This document shows, piece after piece, positions 14,892 to 22,698 of a stretch of DNA of 30,802 nucleotides; the stretch's first letter is position 1; each line of letters begins with the position of its first letter. This stretch comes from a virus. The notes below the pieces were generated by a model that did no database searches, was not told the DNA's origin, and was given only the letters and a program-made list of their open reading frames with translations. The translations under genes and the position numbers were made by a program. Where the stretch lies: IMG/VR virus record IMGVR_UViG_3300044616_001642, positions 1 to 30,802 of that record, one strand, 5' to 3'.

Positions 14892-17744
14892 GTTTGAATC
14901 TAAATGCAGTAGTAGTCTTGTCTTATTGTATGTATTATCTTGTCTAAGAGCTGTTAGGACTGACGATGTTGTTGAAACATAACTTCCTGTGCCAGCTATA
15001 TTTATTGCTGCTACCTGGAAAGAATAGCTAGTACCAACTAGTAATCCGCTAACCATAATAGATGTATCTATACTAGGAGTATGAGCATAGTTTGTCCATG
15101 TACTTTCACCATCAGACTTATACTGAACAGCATAATCTTTGATAGCTGAATTATTAGCTGTTGGTGCTGTCCAGTTGACATAAGCTCTATTGTCGTCTGT
15201 AATAACATTAAGATTAGATGGGGCGCCCAAGGTTGATATGACTGACGTTGTTGATGAACTATAGTCGCTTGATCCGATAGAATTAACTGATCTTGCTCTG
15301 AAAGAGTATGGAGTACCTAGAGTTGATAATCCTGTAACCCTATTAGCAGGAGCTTGGGGTAGCGTTCGTGGATCAAAATTGGATGTATATCTTGCTACTC
15401 CCTTAGTTACTCTAACATCATTCATGTTTCCATTAAAATATTCATTACCAGCAGGCCAACCACCCACATAAATTTTGCGGTTAGCAGTATAAAGAGTATC
15501 AGCAACAAAGCTTAATACTGAAATTCCATTTAAGTATAATGTTATTATTTTTCCATTACGCACAGCAGCAACATGGTTCCAAATGTTAACTAACGGTACT
15601 GATCCGCTCTCTTGTCCGCCTATTGTTCCTGGATAGAAACATAAAACACCACTATTTTGCCTTAGATATAATTGCCAGTCTCCATCTGTTCCTTCTCCTC
15701 CCCCGTTCCCTCTCTTACTAATAATAGTATTATATTTACTCCAATCTCCAGTAGGTTTTATCCAAGCTTCTATCGTCCAATCTTGATTGGTCAAATCAAA
15801 AACTGAATTATTTTGTATTACAAGATTATCGCTGGTTCCATCGAATACTACACTACCATTACCAAACCAGCTTTCAGACGATACTACTTTAACATTACCA
15901 ACCAAGCTTACATTATGATTATGTTTAGAATCATCAACAATAATAGTACTATTATTTGATCCTGTCATTGGTAGCAATAATGACACCTTGTCATAGTATG
16001 GATCTGATACTACACTAGTATTGTTCCATGTTGATCCGTCTTCAGAATACTGGAAGTTATAGGCTGTGATTGGTGAACGACCGTCGAATGTTGGAGGAGT
16101 TAGCGACACTTTGAAGACATTATCTCTTTCAGTAACTGCTAAACCAGATGGACTACTCGGAGCAATAGGACCTAATCCTAAATTGGGTGCAGGAGCAGCT
16201 GGTTTGGTGAAGCTAGCTGGATATCTTGCTGTTCCTTTGGTTATTCTAAGATCGTCTATGTACCCCTGATAAGTATTGGTTACAGAACCAGACGATGATC
16301 GACTTGCTCCTATTGTTATTCCATTAGAGTTTACTCTGCTAATGTTGTCGTTAATAGCAGTCGATGATCCTATTTCATTTCCGTCTAAAAATAGTTTTAA
16401 GTTATTGTTATTTCTGGTTGCAGCTAAGTGATACCATGTGCCAGAAGCTAGCGGTGGAGTTACACTTTTTTCTATTACTGTACTATTACCATTACGAAAT
16501 TGTATCACTGAATTATCTACTGTACAACCAAGAATTTCTTTTCTAGTATAAGCAAATGCTCCACCCTGAGCGCCACCCTGCCAATTAGTAAATTTAATCA
16601 GCCAATTACGATTGGTGGGAACATGTTTCATCACCATCTCAAGACCAACAATATTATTAGGATTTCTACCAGCATTATTTAAAGCAGTTAACCAATCATA
16701 ATATGATCTGGTTGCGTAATTACATATATTAGACCATCCTTCACCGTTCCAAGAAGTATTAGCTGGAGAAGAATATCTGACATAAGATCCTTCCGAAGCA
16801 CTATTATATATACCATTCTGATTAGCTCTTGTGAGTTCCAACACTCCAGGAATAATAGGATCTACTTCGGTTCCATAATTGGTTGCTGTAAAACTAACTT
16901 CTGGTCCATAAGAAGGAGTTCCTCCAACAGGAGACCCAACCATTAATCTCCATCCACCATCAGCTCCATCATAATTACCAACAATACTTCTAGTATTACT
17001 AACAGTATCAGGATTAATCCAAGCTTCTACTGTAAAGTCATCAGTACCAAGTTGCCATGCTTTATCTCCTGGAACGCTCAAATAAGAGCTACCATTAAAG
17101 TAAGCACTAGAATCACCAAATTGTTTAATATTTTGATTTGTACTTACGTAATTATTATTGACTACTCTTTTAGGGGATCTTGAAAGGTCTTTAAAGGCTC
17201 CTTCGGTAACTAAACTAGCATCATTAAAAGGAAGACTAAAATTAGAAGTGTACCTACAAATTCCTTTAGTAATTCTTAGTCCATCTATATTACAGTCAAC
17301 CGGATGGCTTCCGGTCTCACTATTACCAATAGCGATACCATGACTAACATTATTAAATATAGCATCTCCATTACTCCATGATGCTGTTTGAACCCCATTA
17401 GAGAATGTTCTAAATGTGGAACCAGAACGTGTGACCGCAATATGATACCATTTGTTTAAAGAGACATTGTTAATGATATTCTGACCTGATGATACTTGCC
17501 AACCGCTACCATTGCTAGAAGCATAAAATGTTACTTTTGATCCGTCTTGAGTATAGATCAAAAAAGAGTCTGAACCAGATGCTGGCCATCCTTTTGTCAA
17601 TACCGATTTAGCATCAGACCAGCTATTAAATTTTACCCAAAACTCTATAGTAAAATCCCCAGATCCAAAATTAAAATCTTCACTATAAGGAATATATAAG
17701 TATCCATCACTATTTACTTTTAGATTAGTTAACAAAGAAGACAT
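14889..17744 (-). CDS. giant LamG/FN3 fibre-like protein, 951 aa
   Basis: Probable virion adhesin. LamG 10-165 (FNFGSGDFTIEFWVKF, WYHIAVTRSG, IDGLRITKGICRYTSNF), which starts without the usual LLLHF opening. LamG 185-510, itself interrupted at about 281-403 by a different domain (TNYGTEVD, NGIYNSASEGSY, GGAQGGAFAYTR). Half FN3 528-578 (ITAYNFQYSEDGSTWNNTS), nested LamG 580-797, remaining FN3 half 798-838. Complete FN3 840-930. Residues 940-951 (KTRLLLHLDSN) are the opening strand of another LamG that continues in the next gene. AAAAGG precedes the ATG. The module plan is the same as in the 1299-residue neighbour, and both likely belong to one fibre. Confidence 0.88.
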   Translation of the reverse strand: MSSLLTNLKVNSDGYLYIPYSEDFNFGSGDFTIEFWVKFNSWSDAKSVLTKGWPASGSDSFLIYTQDGSKVTFYASSNGSGWQVSSGQNIINNVSLNKWYHIAVTRSGSTFRTFSNGVQTASWSNGDAIFNNVSHGIAIGNSETGSHPVDCNIDGLRITKGICRYTSNFSLPFNDASLVTEGAFKDLSRSPKRVVNNNYVSTNQNIKQFGDSSAYFNGSSYLSVPGDKAWQLGTDDFTVEAWINPDTVSNTRSIVGNYDGADGGWRLMVGSPVGGTPSYGPEVSFTATNYGTEVDPIIPGVLELTRANQNGIYNSASEGSYVRYSSPANTSWNGEGWSNICNYATRSYYDWLTALNNAGRNPNNIVGLEMVMKHVPTNRNWLIKFTNWQGGAQGGAFAYTRKEILGCTVDNSVIQFRNGNSTVIEKSVTPPLASGTWYHLAATRNNNNLKLFLDGNEIGSSTAINDNISRVNSNGITIGASRSSSGSVTNTYQGYIDDLRITKGTARYPASFTKPAAPAPNLGLGPIAPSSPSGLAVTERDNVFKVSLTPPTFDGRSPITAYNFQYSEDGSTWNNTSVVSDPYYDKVSLLLPMTGSNNSTIIVDDSKHNHNVSLVGNVKVVSSESWFGNGSVVFDGTSDNLVIQNNSVFDLTNQDWTIEAWIKPTGDWSKYNTIISKRGNGGGEGTDGDWQLYLRQNSGVLCFYPGTIGGQESGSVPLVNIWNHVAAVRNGKIITLYLNGISVLSFVADTLYTANRKIYVGGWPAGNEYFNGNMNDVRVTKGVARYTSNFDPRTLPQAPANRVTGLSTLGTPYSFRARSVNSIGSSDYSSSTTSVISTLGAPSNLNVITDDNRAYVNWTAPTANNSAIKDYAVQYKSDGESTWTNYAHTPSIDTSIMVSGLLVGTSYSFQVAAINIAGTGSYVSTTSSVLTALRQDNTYNKTRLLLHLDSN
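15354..16007 (-). other. LamG domain inserted inside an FN3 domain (in the 951-aa protein)
   Basis: Residues 580-797, from DPYYDKVSLLLPMTG to NDVRVTKGVARYTSNF, interrupt an FN3 whose halves are FQYSEDGSTWNNTSVV and NRVTGLSTLGTPYSFRARSV. It is the same insertion site as in the 1299-residue protein. Confidence 0.75.
16536..16904 (-). other. foreign beta-domain inserted inside a LamG domain
   Basis: Residues about 281-403 of the 951-residue protein. The LamG text WRLMVGSPVGGT before it and VIQFRNGNSTVIEKS, WYHLAATR after it are ordinary LamG. The inserted block has its own conserved look (YGTEVDPIIPGVLELTR, NGIYNSASEGSY, GLEMVMKHV, GGAQGGAFAYTR). From memory, similar sequence appears in cyanophage structural proteins as a separate domain; a profile search is needed. 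Confidence 0.6.
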
Positions 17745-17757
17745 TTAATATTTCCTT

Positions 17758-18138
17758 TTATTGTTGTGGCTGTTGTGGAACTTCAATAACAACCCATGAC
17801 TTTGACTCTTCATTCCAAGTATAAAATTTATCATCATTAGGATAATCTACTGGGGCTTTCCATTGACAGGTATTTTCGTCCAAAGTCCATGAAGCAAAAG
17901 GCTGTGGTGAAATAAAAGCGTCCAAGGTCTCATTATAACTATACCCTATACCAGCATAATTTTTCCTAATTTTACCACTATATGATGTTTGTTTCCATCT
18001 ATTGTGGCCAAACAAAGAGTTCAAAAACTCTACACCTTTATTTTCGTTCTCAACTCCATTATCTAATAGTTCATTATTATTAACTACTACTACTTGAGTT
18101 ACTACATTATTAGAATCTAATTCAGCAAAATGAGCCAT
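17758..18138 (-). CDS. cyanophage-type conserved MAHF protein, 126 aa
   Basis: Matches, by recall, a conserved hypothetical family widespread in cyanophages and related aquatic phages: starts MAHFAELDSNNVVTQVVVV, carries KTSYSGKIRKNYAGIGY-type sequence (here QTSYSGKIRKNYAGIGYSY), then AFISPQPFASWTLDENTC, APVDYPNDDKFYTWNEESKS and a W-V-x-x ending. It is probably a small structural protein or fibre accessory; the function is unknown. It has a strong ribosome site, AAGGAG, before the ATG. It interrupts the fibre array between the 1093- and 951-residue genes, 11 bases after one and 13 before the other. The C-terminal PQQPQQ tail is low-complexity. One of the better organism clues in the window. 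Confidence 0.85.
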   Translation of the reverse strand: MAHFAELDSNNVVTQVVVVNNNELLDNGVENENKGVEFLNSLFGHNRWKQTSYSGKIRKNYAGIGYSYNETLDAFISPQPFASWTLDENTCQWKAPVDYPNDDKFYTWNEESKSWVVIEVPQQPQQ

Positions 18139-18149
18139 TATTTTCTCCT

Positions 18150-21100
18150 TTATAAGATTACGTTTCCGCTTCCGCCAGTAAAGCTATATATCTGATATCC
18201 TGGTCTAGATGTTGTGTCAAGGCTATAGGTTAAACCTTGTGGTATGTTGAATAGTTGGGAGCCTTGGTAGGCAATAATTACTATTCCGCTACCACCATTA
18301 CCAGATCCACTATTTCTTCCTCCTCCACCTCCACCCCCAGTATTAGCTTGACCGTGATTGGTCTGGACAATAATATCATTATTCCCGTTTCCTCCTCCAC
18401 CTAATCCTCCAGGAGTATAGCCGCTCGCAGCAAAGCTTGCTCCTCCTCCACCAGCATAATAGGTTGCTGCGCCAGTTATAGATGACTGTAAACCATTACC
18501 TCCTCTACTTTGATTACCGTTTGGAAAACTCCCACCACAATCATATCCTCCATCATAACCAACTTCACCTGCTCCTCCGCCACCGCCACCCGATTGACAA
18601 CCGCCGCATCCTGTATTACCTCCTCTATTACCTTGTCCTGATGTTCCATTACCGGCAGTTCCGCACCCATCTCTTCCTTGTCCTCCTCCGCTACCGCCAT
18701 CTGAACCATTAGAATCATTATTATTTCCTCCAGTACCACCACCAATAGCCGTAATAGTATCAAATATAGAATTTTGTCCATTTGTACCAACGGCGCCACC
18801 GGCTCCAACAACAATATTTACAATATCTCCCGCCGATTTATTCATGGTGCCAGATAACATACCTCCAGCTCCTCCGCCGCCACCACCATCATAATGATGT
18901 CCACCACCACCACCACCAGCCACTACTAAATATTCAATAGTGGAAATGGGTATGGGTAATGTAACAAATTTGGCTCTATATGCTCCTTGTCCTACGCTAT
19001 TGACAGCAGCCACTCTAAAAATATAGTCGCCATCAGCTAATCCACTAATAGTAGCTCCTGTACTAGATGATACTCCGTCACTTACTGTTGTCCAACTACT
19101 ACCACTAGCGCTTCTATACTCAACAACATAATCTGTAACATTATATGAAGATGCTACAGCATCCCATGATAATATTAGATCTCCTTGACTATTTTGAATA
19201 TTCATTATGTTTCTTGGAGGAGGTGGAGCTTTTGGCGTTGACGGGAAAGTTATTGATCCTGTTCCAGTAAACATATAAATATTATATGATCCATTTGTTG
19301 ATACTGTTGGACTACCGGTAGTAGAAGTTGCTGATGTTAATGATCTTAAAATAACAGCTCCAGAACCGCCAGACCCTCCATAGTTATTAGAGTTAAAATG
19401 AGAGCCACCACCGCCACCACCACCAGTATTATTTCCACCATTTCCTCCAGGAGTGTTAGTTTGGTTTTGGGTACCCCCTCCACCTCCAGAAGCTCCATTA
19501 TTTATACCAGCTCCACCAGTTGTGGTTCCTACAGCGCCACCACCACCTCCTCCAATGCCACCGTCTCCACCGGTAGTGCTAAATCCTGAACCTCCACCAC
19601 CACCAGCCCAATAATAAAGAGTTCCTAATATGCTACTTAGCACTCCGGGACCGCCGTGACCTCTTACACTTCCGTTGCCAATACCTGCACCTCCGGCTCC
19701 ACCACCACCACCAGGATACCACGTTGGTCCACTACCAGCGCCATTAAATCCTTGCTTTGTTGTACCGTTTCCTGGCAAACCACCATAGCTACTACTGCTT
19801 TGACGACCACCCGATCCTCCTCCACCACTACCTCCATCGCTTGCGTTCCATGAGTTACCATTATGTTGACTGGCTCCGTAGCCGCCACCGATTGCTGTAA
19901 CAAGACTATTTCCTTCTACTACAATAGTACTATTACCTCCATTGGTTCCTGCTCCACCACTACCAGAAGCAGCCCCAGATCCACCAGCACCGACAACAAT
20001 ATTAAATGTGCTAGTATTTTGTAAATATAGTACAGGTTCTGCTGTTGAACCTCCTCCTGATGTTGCTCCAGAAACATTTGTGATTAATCCACCAGAGCCA
20101 CCACCGCCGCCCATATCATTACCTCCACCGCCACCGCCCGCCACAACTAAATACTCAACAGCTGTTGGAATAGGCAATGTTACGTCTACAGTATCAGACC
20201 ATGGTCCTTGTCCAAGACTATTGGTTGCTGCTATTCTAAAAATATAAAAACCATCAGCTAGATTAATAGTAACATTATTATTAGTAGACACTCCATCATT
20301 AACAGTAGTCCAATTTATTCCACCATCATCACTATATTGAACTACATAATCAACAAGTAACGGAAAAGCAAAATCCCAATCTAATCTGAGCGGTCCACCC
20401 GATTGTTGAGAAGCAACTATATTTGTGGGAGCTGCTGATGGAGTATCGTTATATGATGAAACTAAAGGCTGTCCAATAACAATAACATTTTTACTATTAC
20501 TAGACAAGTCTTTGAATGGACTAGTTGGGTTGGGATAAGCGACCGTTGGAACAGTTATGGTTCGAGCAATCCCCTTGGTAAATCTAAATTCATCTATTTG
20601 AGCATCAAGACCACTCAATGATGTTACTCTACCAATCAAAAATCCGCTCTGATTGAAACTAATATTGTTTAAAACTGTAGAATTATTTACGTTTTGTTCT
20701 ACTCCATCTATAAATATTTTTATGGTTCCGGAAGTTCTTGTGATAGCCAAATGATACCAAGTGTCTATGCTAGCAGACCACGCAGCTACAGCAGAGTTTG
20801 ATGAACTATGTTGTCCGATATATAGTCCGGTTCCAGGAGCATAATTAATATACCACTTACTACTATCTGCACCGTTTACATCATTAGTACTATTACAAAT
20901 AGGATTATGAGTGTTGAAGGATTTGAATTTAATAAATAGTTCAACAGTAAAGTCACCGGTACCAACATTAAAATCGTTAGAAGACCCCATTGATAAATAA
21001 TTGTTTCCAGTAAATCTTATGGATCCTGTACCAAATCGACTATCTGATACAGTATATGGGTTATTAACTCTACTTATAGATTTAGGATTAAGAGATGAAT

Positions 21101-21431
21101 CTACTATGGCTATTCCATCGCCATGTAATAGTAGTTTAGTTTGTACTGAATACTGATCGTCGTTTTGGTCTAGTCCAGGAGTACCTAAAATTAATGAAGA
21201 GTTTCCAAAATAGTTATCACTATTACTTGTCTGATCCATATTTAATAATAGTTCAACATTATAATAATCATTATCAACAGCAAATAGGGATGGAGTAGCA
21301 AATACATACTCGGTAAATGGACCGGCTCCGATAGAGTTTACTGCCGCGACTCTAACTTTGTATGTTACGTCGTTATTTAGGCCAGTTATTGTATAACTTC
21401 TGTTGGGACTATTAGTATTAATTGTTGTCAT
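18150..21431 (-). CDS. giant FN3/LamG/glycine-rich fibre-like protein, 1093 aa
   Basis: Probable virion adhesin. Residues 1-47 are the second half of an FN3 (RSYTITGLNNDVTYKVRVAA), continuing a half-domain in the preceding gene. Residues 55-86 (YYNVELLLNMDQ, FGNSSLILG) are a LamG remnant. Full LamG 97-295 (TKLLLHGDG, FNVGTGDFTVELF, WYHLAITR). A second LamG opening without a body at 304-328 (SPFKDLSSNSKNVIVIG). FN3 333-420, glycine-rich module 425-730 (VEYLVVAGGGGGG to YNIYMFTGTGSITF), FN3 733-825, and a second glycine-rich module 832-1093 ending in YQIYSFTGGSGNVIL. The two FN3-glycine pairs look like an internal duplication. A candidate promoter lies in the preceding gap, and GGA is eight bases before the ATG. 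Confidence 0.87.
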   Translation of the reverse strand: MTTINTNSPNRSYTITGLNNDVTYKVRVAAVNSIGAGPFTEYVFATPSLFAVDNDYYNVELLLNMDQTSNSDNYFGNSSLILGTPGLDQNDDQYSVQTKLLLHGDGIAIVDSSLNPKSISRVNNPYTVSDSRFGTGSIRFTGNNYLSMGSSNDFNVGTGDFTVELFIKFKSFNTHNPICNSTNDVNGADSSKWYINYAPGTGLYIGQHSSSNSAVAAWSASIDTWYHLAITRTSGTIKIFIDGVEQNVNNSTVLNNISFNQSGFLIGRVTSLSGLDAQIDEFRFTKGIARTITVPTVAYPNPTSPFKDLSSNSKNVIVIGQPLVSSYNDTPSAAPTNIVASQQSGGPLRLDWDFAFPLLVDYVVQYSDDGGINWTTVNDGVSTNNNVTINLADGFYIFRIAATNSLGQGPWSDTVDVTLPIPTAVEYLVVAGGGGGGNDMGGGGGSGGLITNVSGATSGGGSTAEPVLYLQNTSTFNIVVGAGGSGAASGSGGAGTNGGNSTIVVEGNSLVTAIGGGYGASQHNGNSWNASDGGSGGGGSGGRQSSSSYGGLPGNGTTKQGFNGAGSGPTWYPGGGGGAGGAGIGNGSVRGHGGPGVLSSILGTLYYWAGGGGGSGFSTTGGDGGIGGGGGGAVGTTTGGAGINNGASGGGGGTQNQTNTPGGNGGNNTGGGGGGGSHFNSNNYGGSGGSGAVILRSLTSATSTTGSPTVSTNGSYNIYMFTGTGSITFPSTPKAPPPPRNIMNIQNSQGDLILSWDAVASSYNVTDYVVEYRSASGSSWTTVSDGVSSSTGATISGLADGDYIFRVAAVNSVGQGAYRAKFVTLPIPISTIEYLVVAGGGGGGHHYDGGGGGGAGGMLSGTMNKSAGDIVNIVVGAGGAVGTNGQNSIFDTITAIGGGTGGNNNDSNGSDGGSGGGQGRDGCGTAGNGTSGQGNRGGNTGCGGCQSGGGGGGAGEVGYDGGYDCGGSFPNGNQSRGGNGLQSSITGAATYYAGGGGASFAASGYTPGGLGGGGNGNNDIIVQTNHGQANTGGGGGGGRNSGSGNGGSGIVIIAYQGSQLFNIPQGLTYSLDTTSRPGYQIYSFTGGSGNVIL

Positions 21432-21480
21432 TTTAATTCCGATCTATATATTTTTATATACACCTCAATTTATTTCATAA
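21432..21480 (-). promoter_or_regulatory. intergenic region with candidate promoter element AGGTGTATATAAA
   Basis: Coding-strand GGTGTAT at 21458-21464 followed by ATAAAAATATATAG, 27 bases before the ATG of the 1093-residue gene. This gap separates the two halves of a split FN3 domain, so the boundary appears to carry its own transcription signal. Confidence 0.4.
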
Positions 21481-22638
21481 TTATTCTATCCAAACACGAA
21501 TATTAGTATCGTAAGACACACTATCTGCTACAAAACCGATTACGTCTCCAACTGCAACATTTACAGAAACATTAAGTGAGTTATGAGAAGAGTCCATTAT
21601 AATGTCAGTTGAACCTTTAAAAATATAGAACCAGTCAGAATACAAAACGGTTCCAGTAATTCGTAATATTCCACTTCTTCCAACGGTTAGACTAGTCCTA
21701 GAAGCGGTATTGTTTCCAAAACGATGACTCGGAATAAGTGGATCGTTAGATTCTCCAGAACCACTCCACGAACCTTGTGGATATAATATTGTGTTGGTAA
21801 AAGCGGGATTTTGATTTGCTGGAGGCGTTGCGCTCGGTGTTCTTGATGTGGTAACTGTGGGTGTTGGACTAAGTGTAGTCGTAGTCGTAGGAGTCGGACT
21901 TAAACCGGGAGTAGTCGAAGGAGTAGGTTCTGGTTGGTATTCTATTATATATTGACTAATATCTAAACGGCCATTACTAGCTGGAGCATCCCAAGATAAG
22001 ACGATTTCTTGATTACCTCCATAAGCAGACAGATTTTGTGGAGAGCTTGGTGCTCCAAACATAGATGGAGACGGAGTAACTGTGGCGGTAGGAGTTACTG
22101 TTGGTGTTGGGGACTTTGTTGGAGTAACAGTGGCTGTGGCTGTTGTTGTTGGAGTATTTGTGGGGGTTGTGGTTGGCGTTGGACTACTTGTGGGAGTGGT
22201 AGTTGGTGTTGGAGTTCTTGTTGGCGTTGTAGTTGGTGTAGGTGTCGGACTCAAAGCCAAGTCTCCACTCACAATCCAAGTATTACCATTAATTTTACTA
22301 ACAGTAGCCTTACTATAAACTCCTCTTAGTGTCCATCCCACACTAGAGTTAACAGTAATATTAGAGCCGCCCGTAATGTTAACAATTCCCGTTCCTAATC
22401 GTATCAATTCTATAGTTGTTCCAATGGGCAGACTATTATTAAAGGTAACAATAGTTTTAGTATCAAAAGAATTTACATTATAATTTCCAATACTATTTTT
22501 AACTTCTTTACTAGATATCCATGAAGATAACTGATCAAAACTAATCTTATAGGTCGAATCAGTGCTACTAGCAGGAAAAACATAGGTTCCAGAAACTATT
22601 GGAGCCTGATCTAGTTGACTAATTCTTAAATTGGCCAT
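21481..22638 (-). CDS. fibre-like protein with anchor module, Pro/Thr linkers and half FN3, 385 aa
   Basis: Residues 1-129 match the N-terminal module of the 590-residue protein ([45 protein letters not shown]), probably a virion-anchoring domain. A Pro/Thr linker follows at 130-192 (repeats of TPTPTTTPT type). Residues 195-236 are the first half of an FN3 ([32 protein letters not shown]). A second Pro/Thr linker occupies 237-273, then a C-terminal beta-rich domain 274-385 ([20 protein letters not shown], ending DTNIRVWIE). The missing FN3 half is the start of the next gene. An extended stalk with a small tip domain is the likely form. Function is inferred from module types only. Confidence 0.82.
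   Translation of the reverse strand: MANLRISQLDQAPIVSGTYVFPASSTDSTYKISFDQLSSWISSKEVKNSIGNYNVNSFDTKTIVTFNNSLPIGTTIELIRLGTGIVNITGGSNITVNSSVGWTLRGVYSKATVSKINGNTWIVSGDLALSPTPTPTTTPTRTPTPTTTPTSSPTPTTTPTNTPTTTATATVTPTKSPTPTVTPTATVTPSPSMFGAPSSPQNLSAYGGNQEIVLSWDAPASNGRLDISQYIIEYQPEPTPSTTPGLSPTPTTTTTLSPTPTVTTSRTPSATPPANQNPAFTNTILYPQGSWSGSGESNDPLIPSHRFGNNTASRTSLTVGRSGILRITGTVLYSDWFYIFKGSTDIIMDSSHNSLNVSVNVAVGDVIGFVADSVSYDTNIRVWIE
21820..21930 (-). repeat. Pro/Thr-coding low-complexity repeat (37 codons)
   Basis: Imperfect repeat of codons for Pro, Thr and Ser (plus-strand GTxGGx-like periodicity) coding residues 237-273 of the 385-residue protein. It lies exactly where an FN3 domain is broken. Confidence 0.8.
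22063..22251 (-). repeat. Pro/Thr-coding low-complexity repeat (63 codons)
   Basis: Codes residues 130-192 of the 385-residue protein as variants of TPTPTTTPT. It links the N-terminal anchor module to the FN3 half. The plus strand is correspondingly Val/Gly-coding by shadow only. Confidence 0.85.
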
Positions 22639-22698
22639 AATAATTATATCTCTAAAATGTTGGTAGATAACAAATCATACACCTTAATCTTAATACTC
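22639..22698 (-). promoter_or_regulatory. intergenic region with candidate promoter element AAGGTGTATGATT
   Basis: Coding-strand GGTGTAT at 22677-22683, 39 bases before the ATG of the 385-residue gene. An AGAG weak ribosome site sits near the ATG. No hairpin with a T tract is visible. Confidence 0.4.

Noticed and set aside
9994-18138. Split genes as sequencing or assembly errors
   Set aside because: At 14.88 kb two in-frame stops, a ribosome site and an ATG are inserted, and other gaps hold ribosome sites or promoter-like elements; single indels would not create these. Errors at one individual junction cannot be excluded without reads.
18482-20247. Plus-strand Pro-, Thr- or Ser-rich frames and minus-strand Val-rich frames
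   Set aside because: Out-of-frame readings of the glycine-rich coding tracts, with compositions expected from GGN codons.
7938-21431. Diversity-generating retroelement acting on fibre domains
   Set aside because: No reverse transcriptase, template repeat or adenine-biased variable region was seen.
22009-22329. Plus-strand frames rich in Val/Gly or Cys/Trp
   Set aside because: They are antisense shadows of the Pro/Thr repeat; no ribosome site and opposite to all neighbouring genes.
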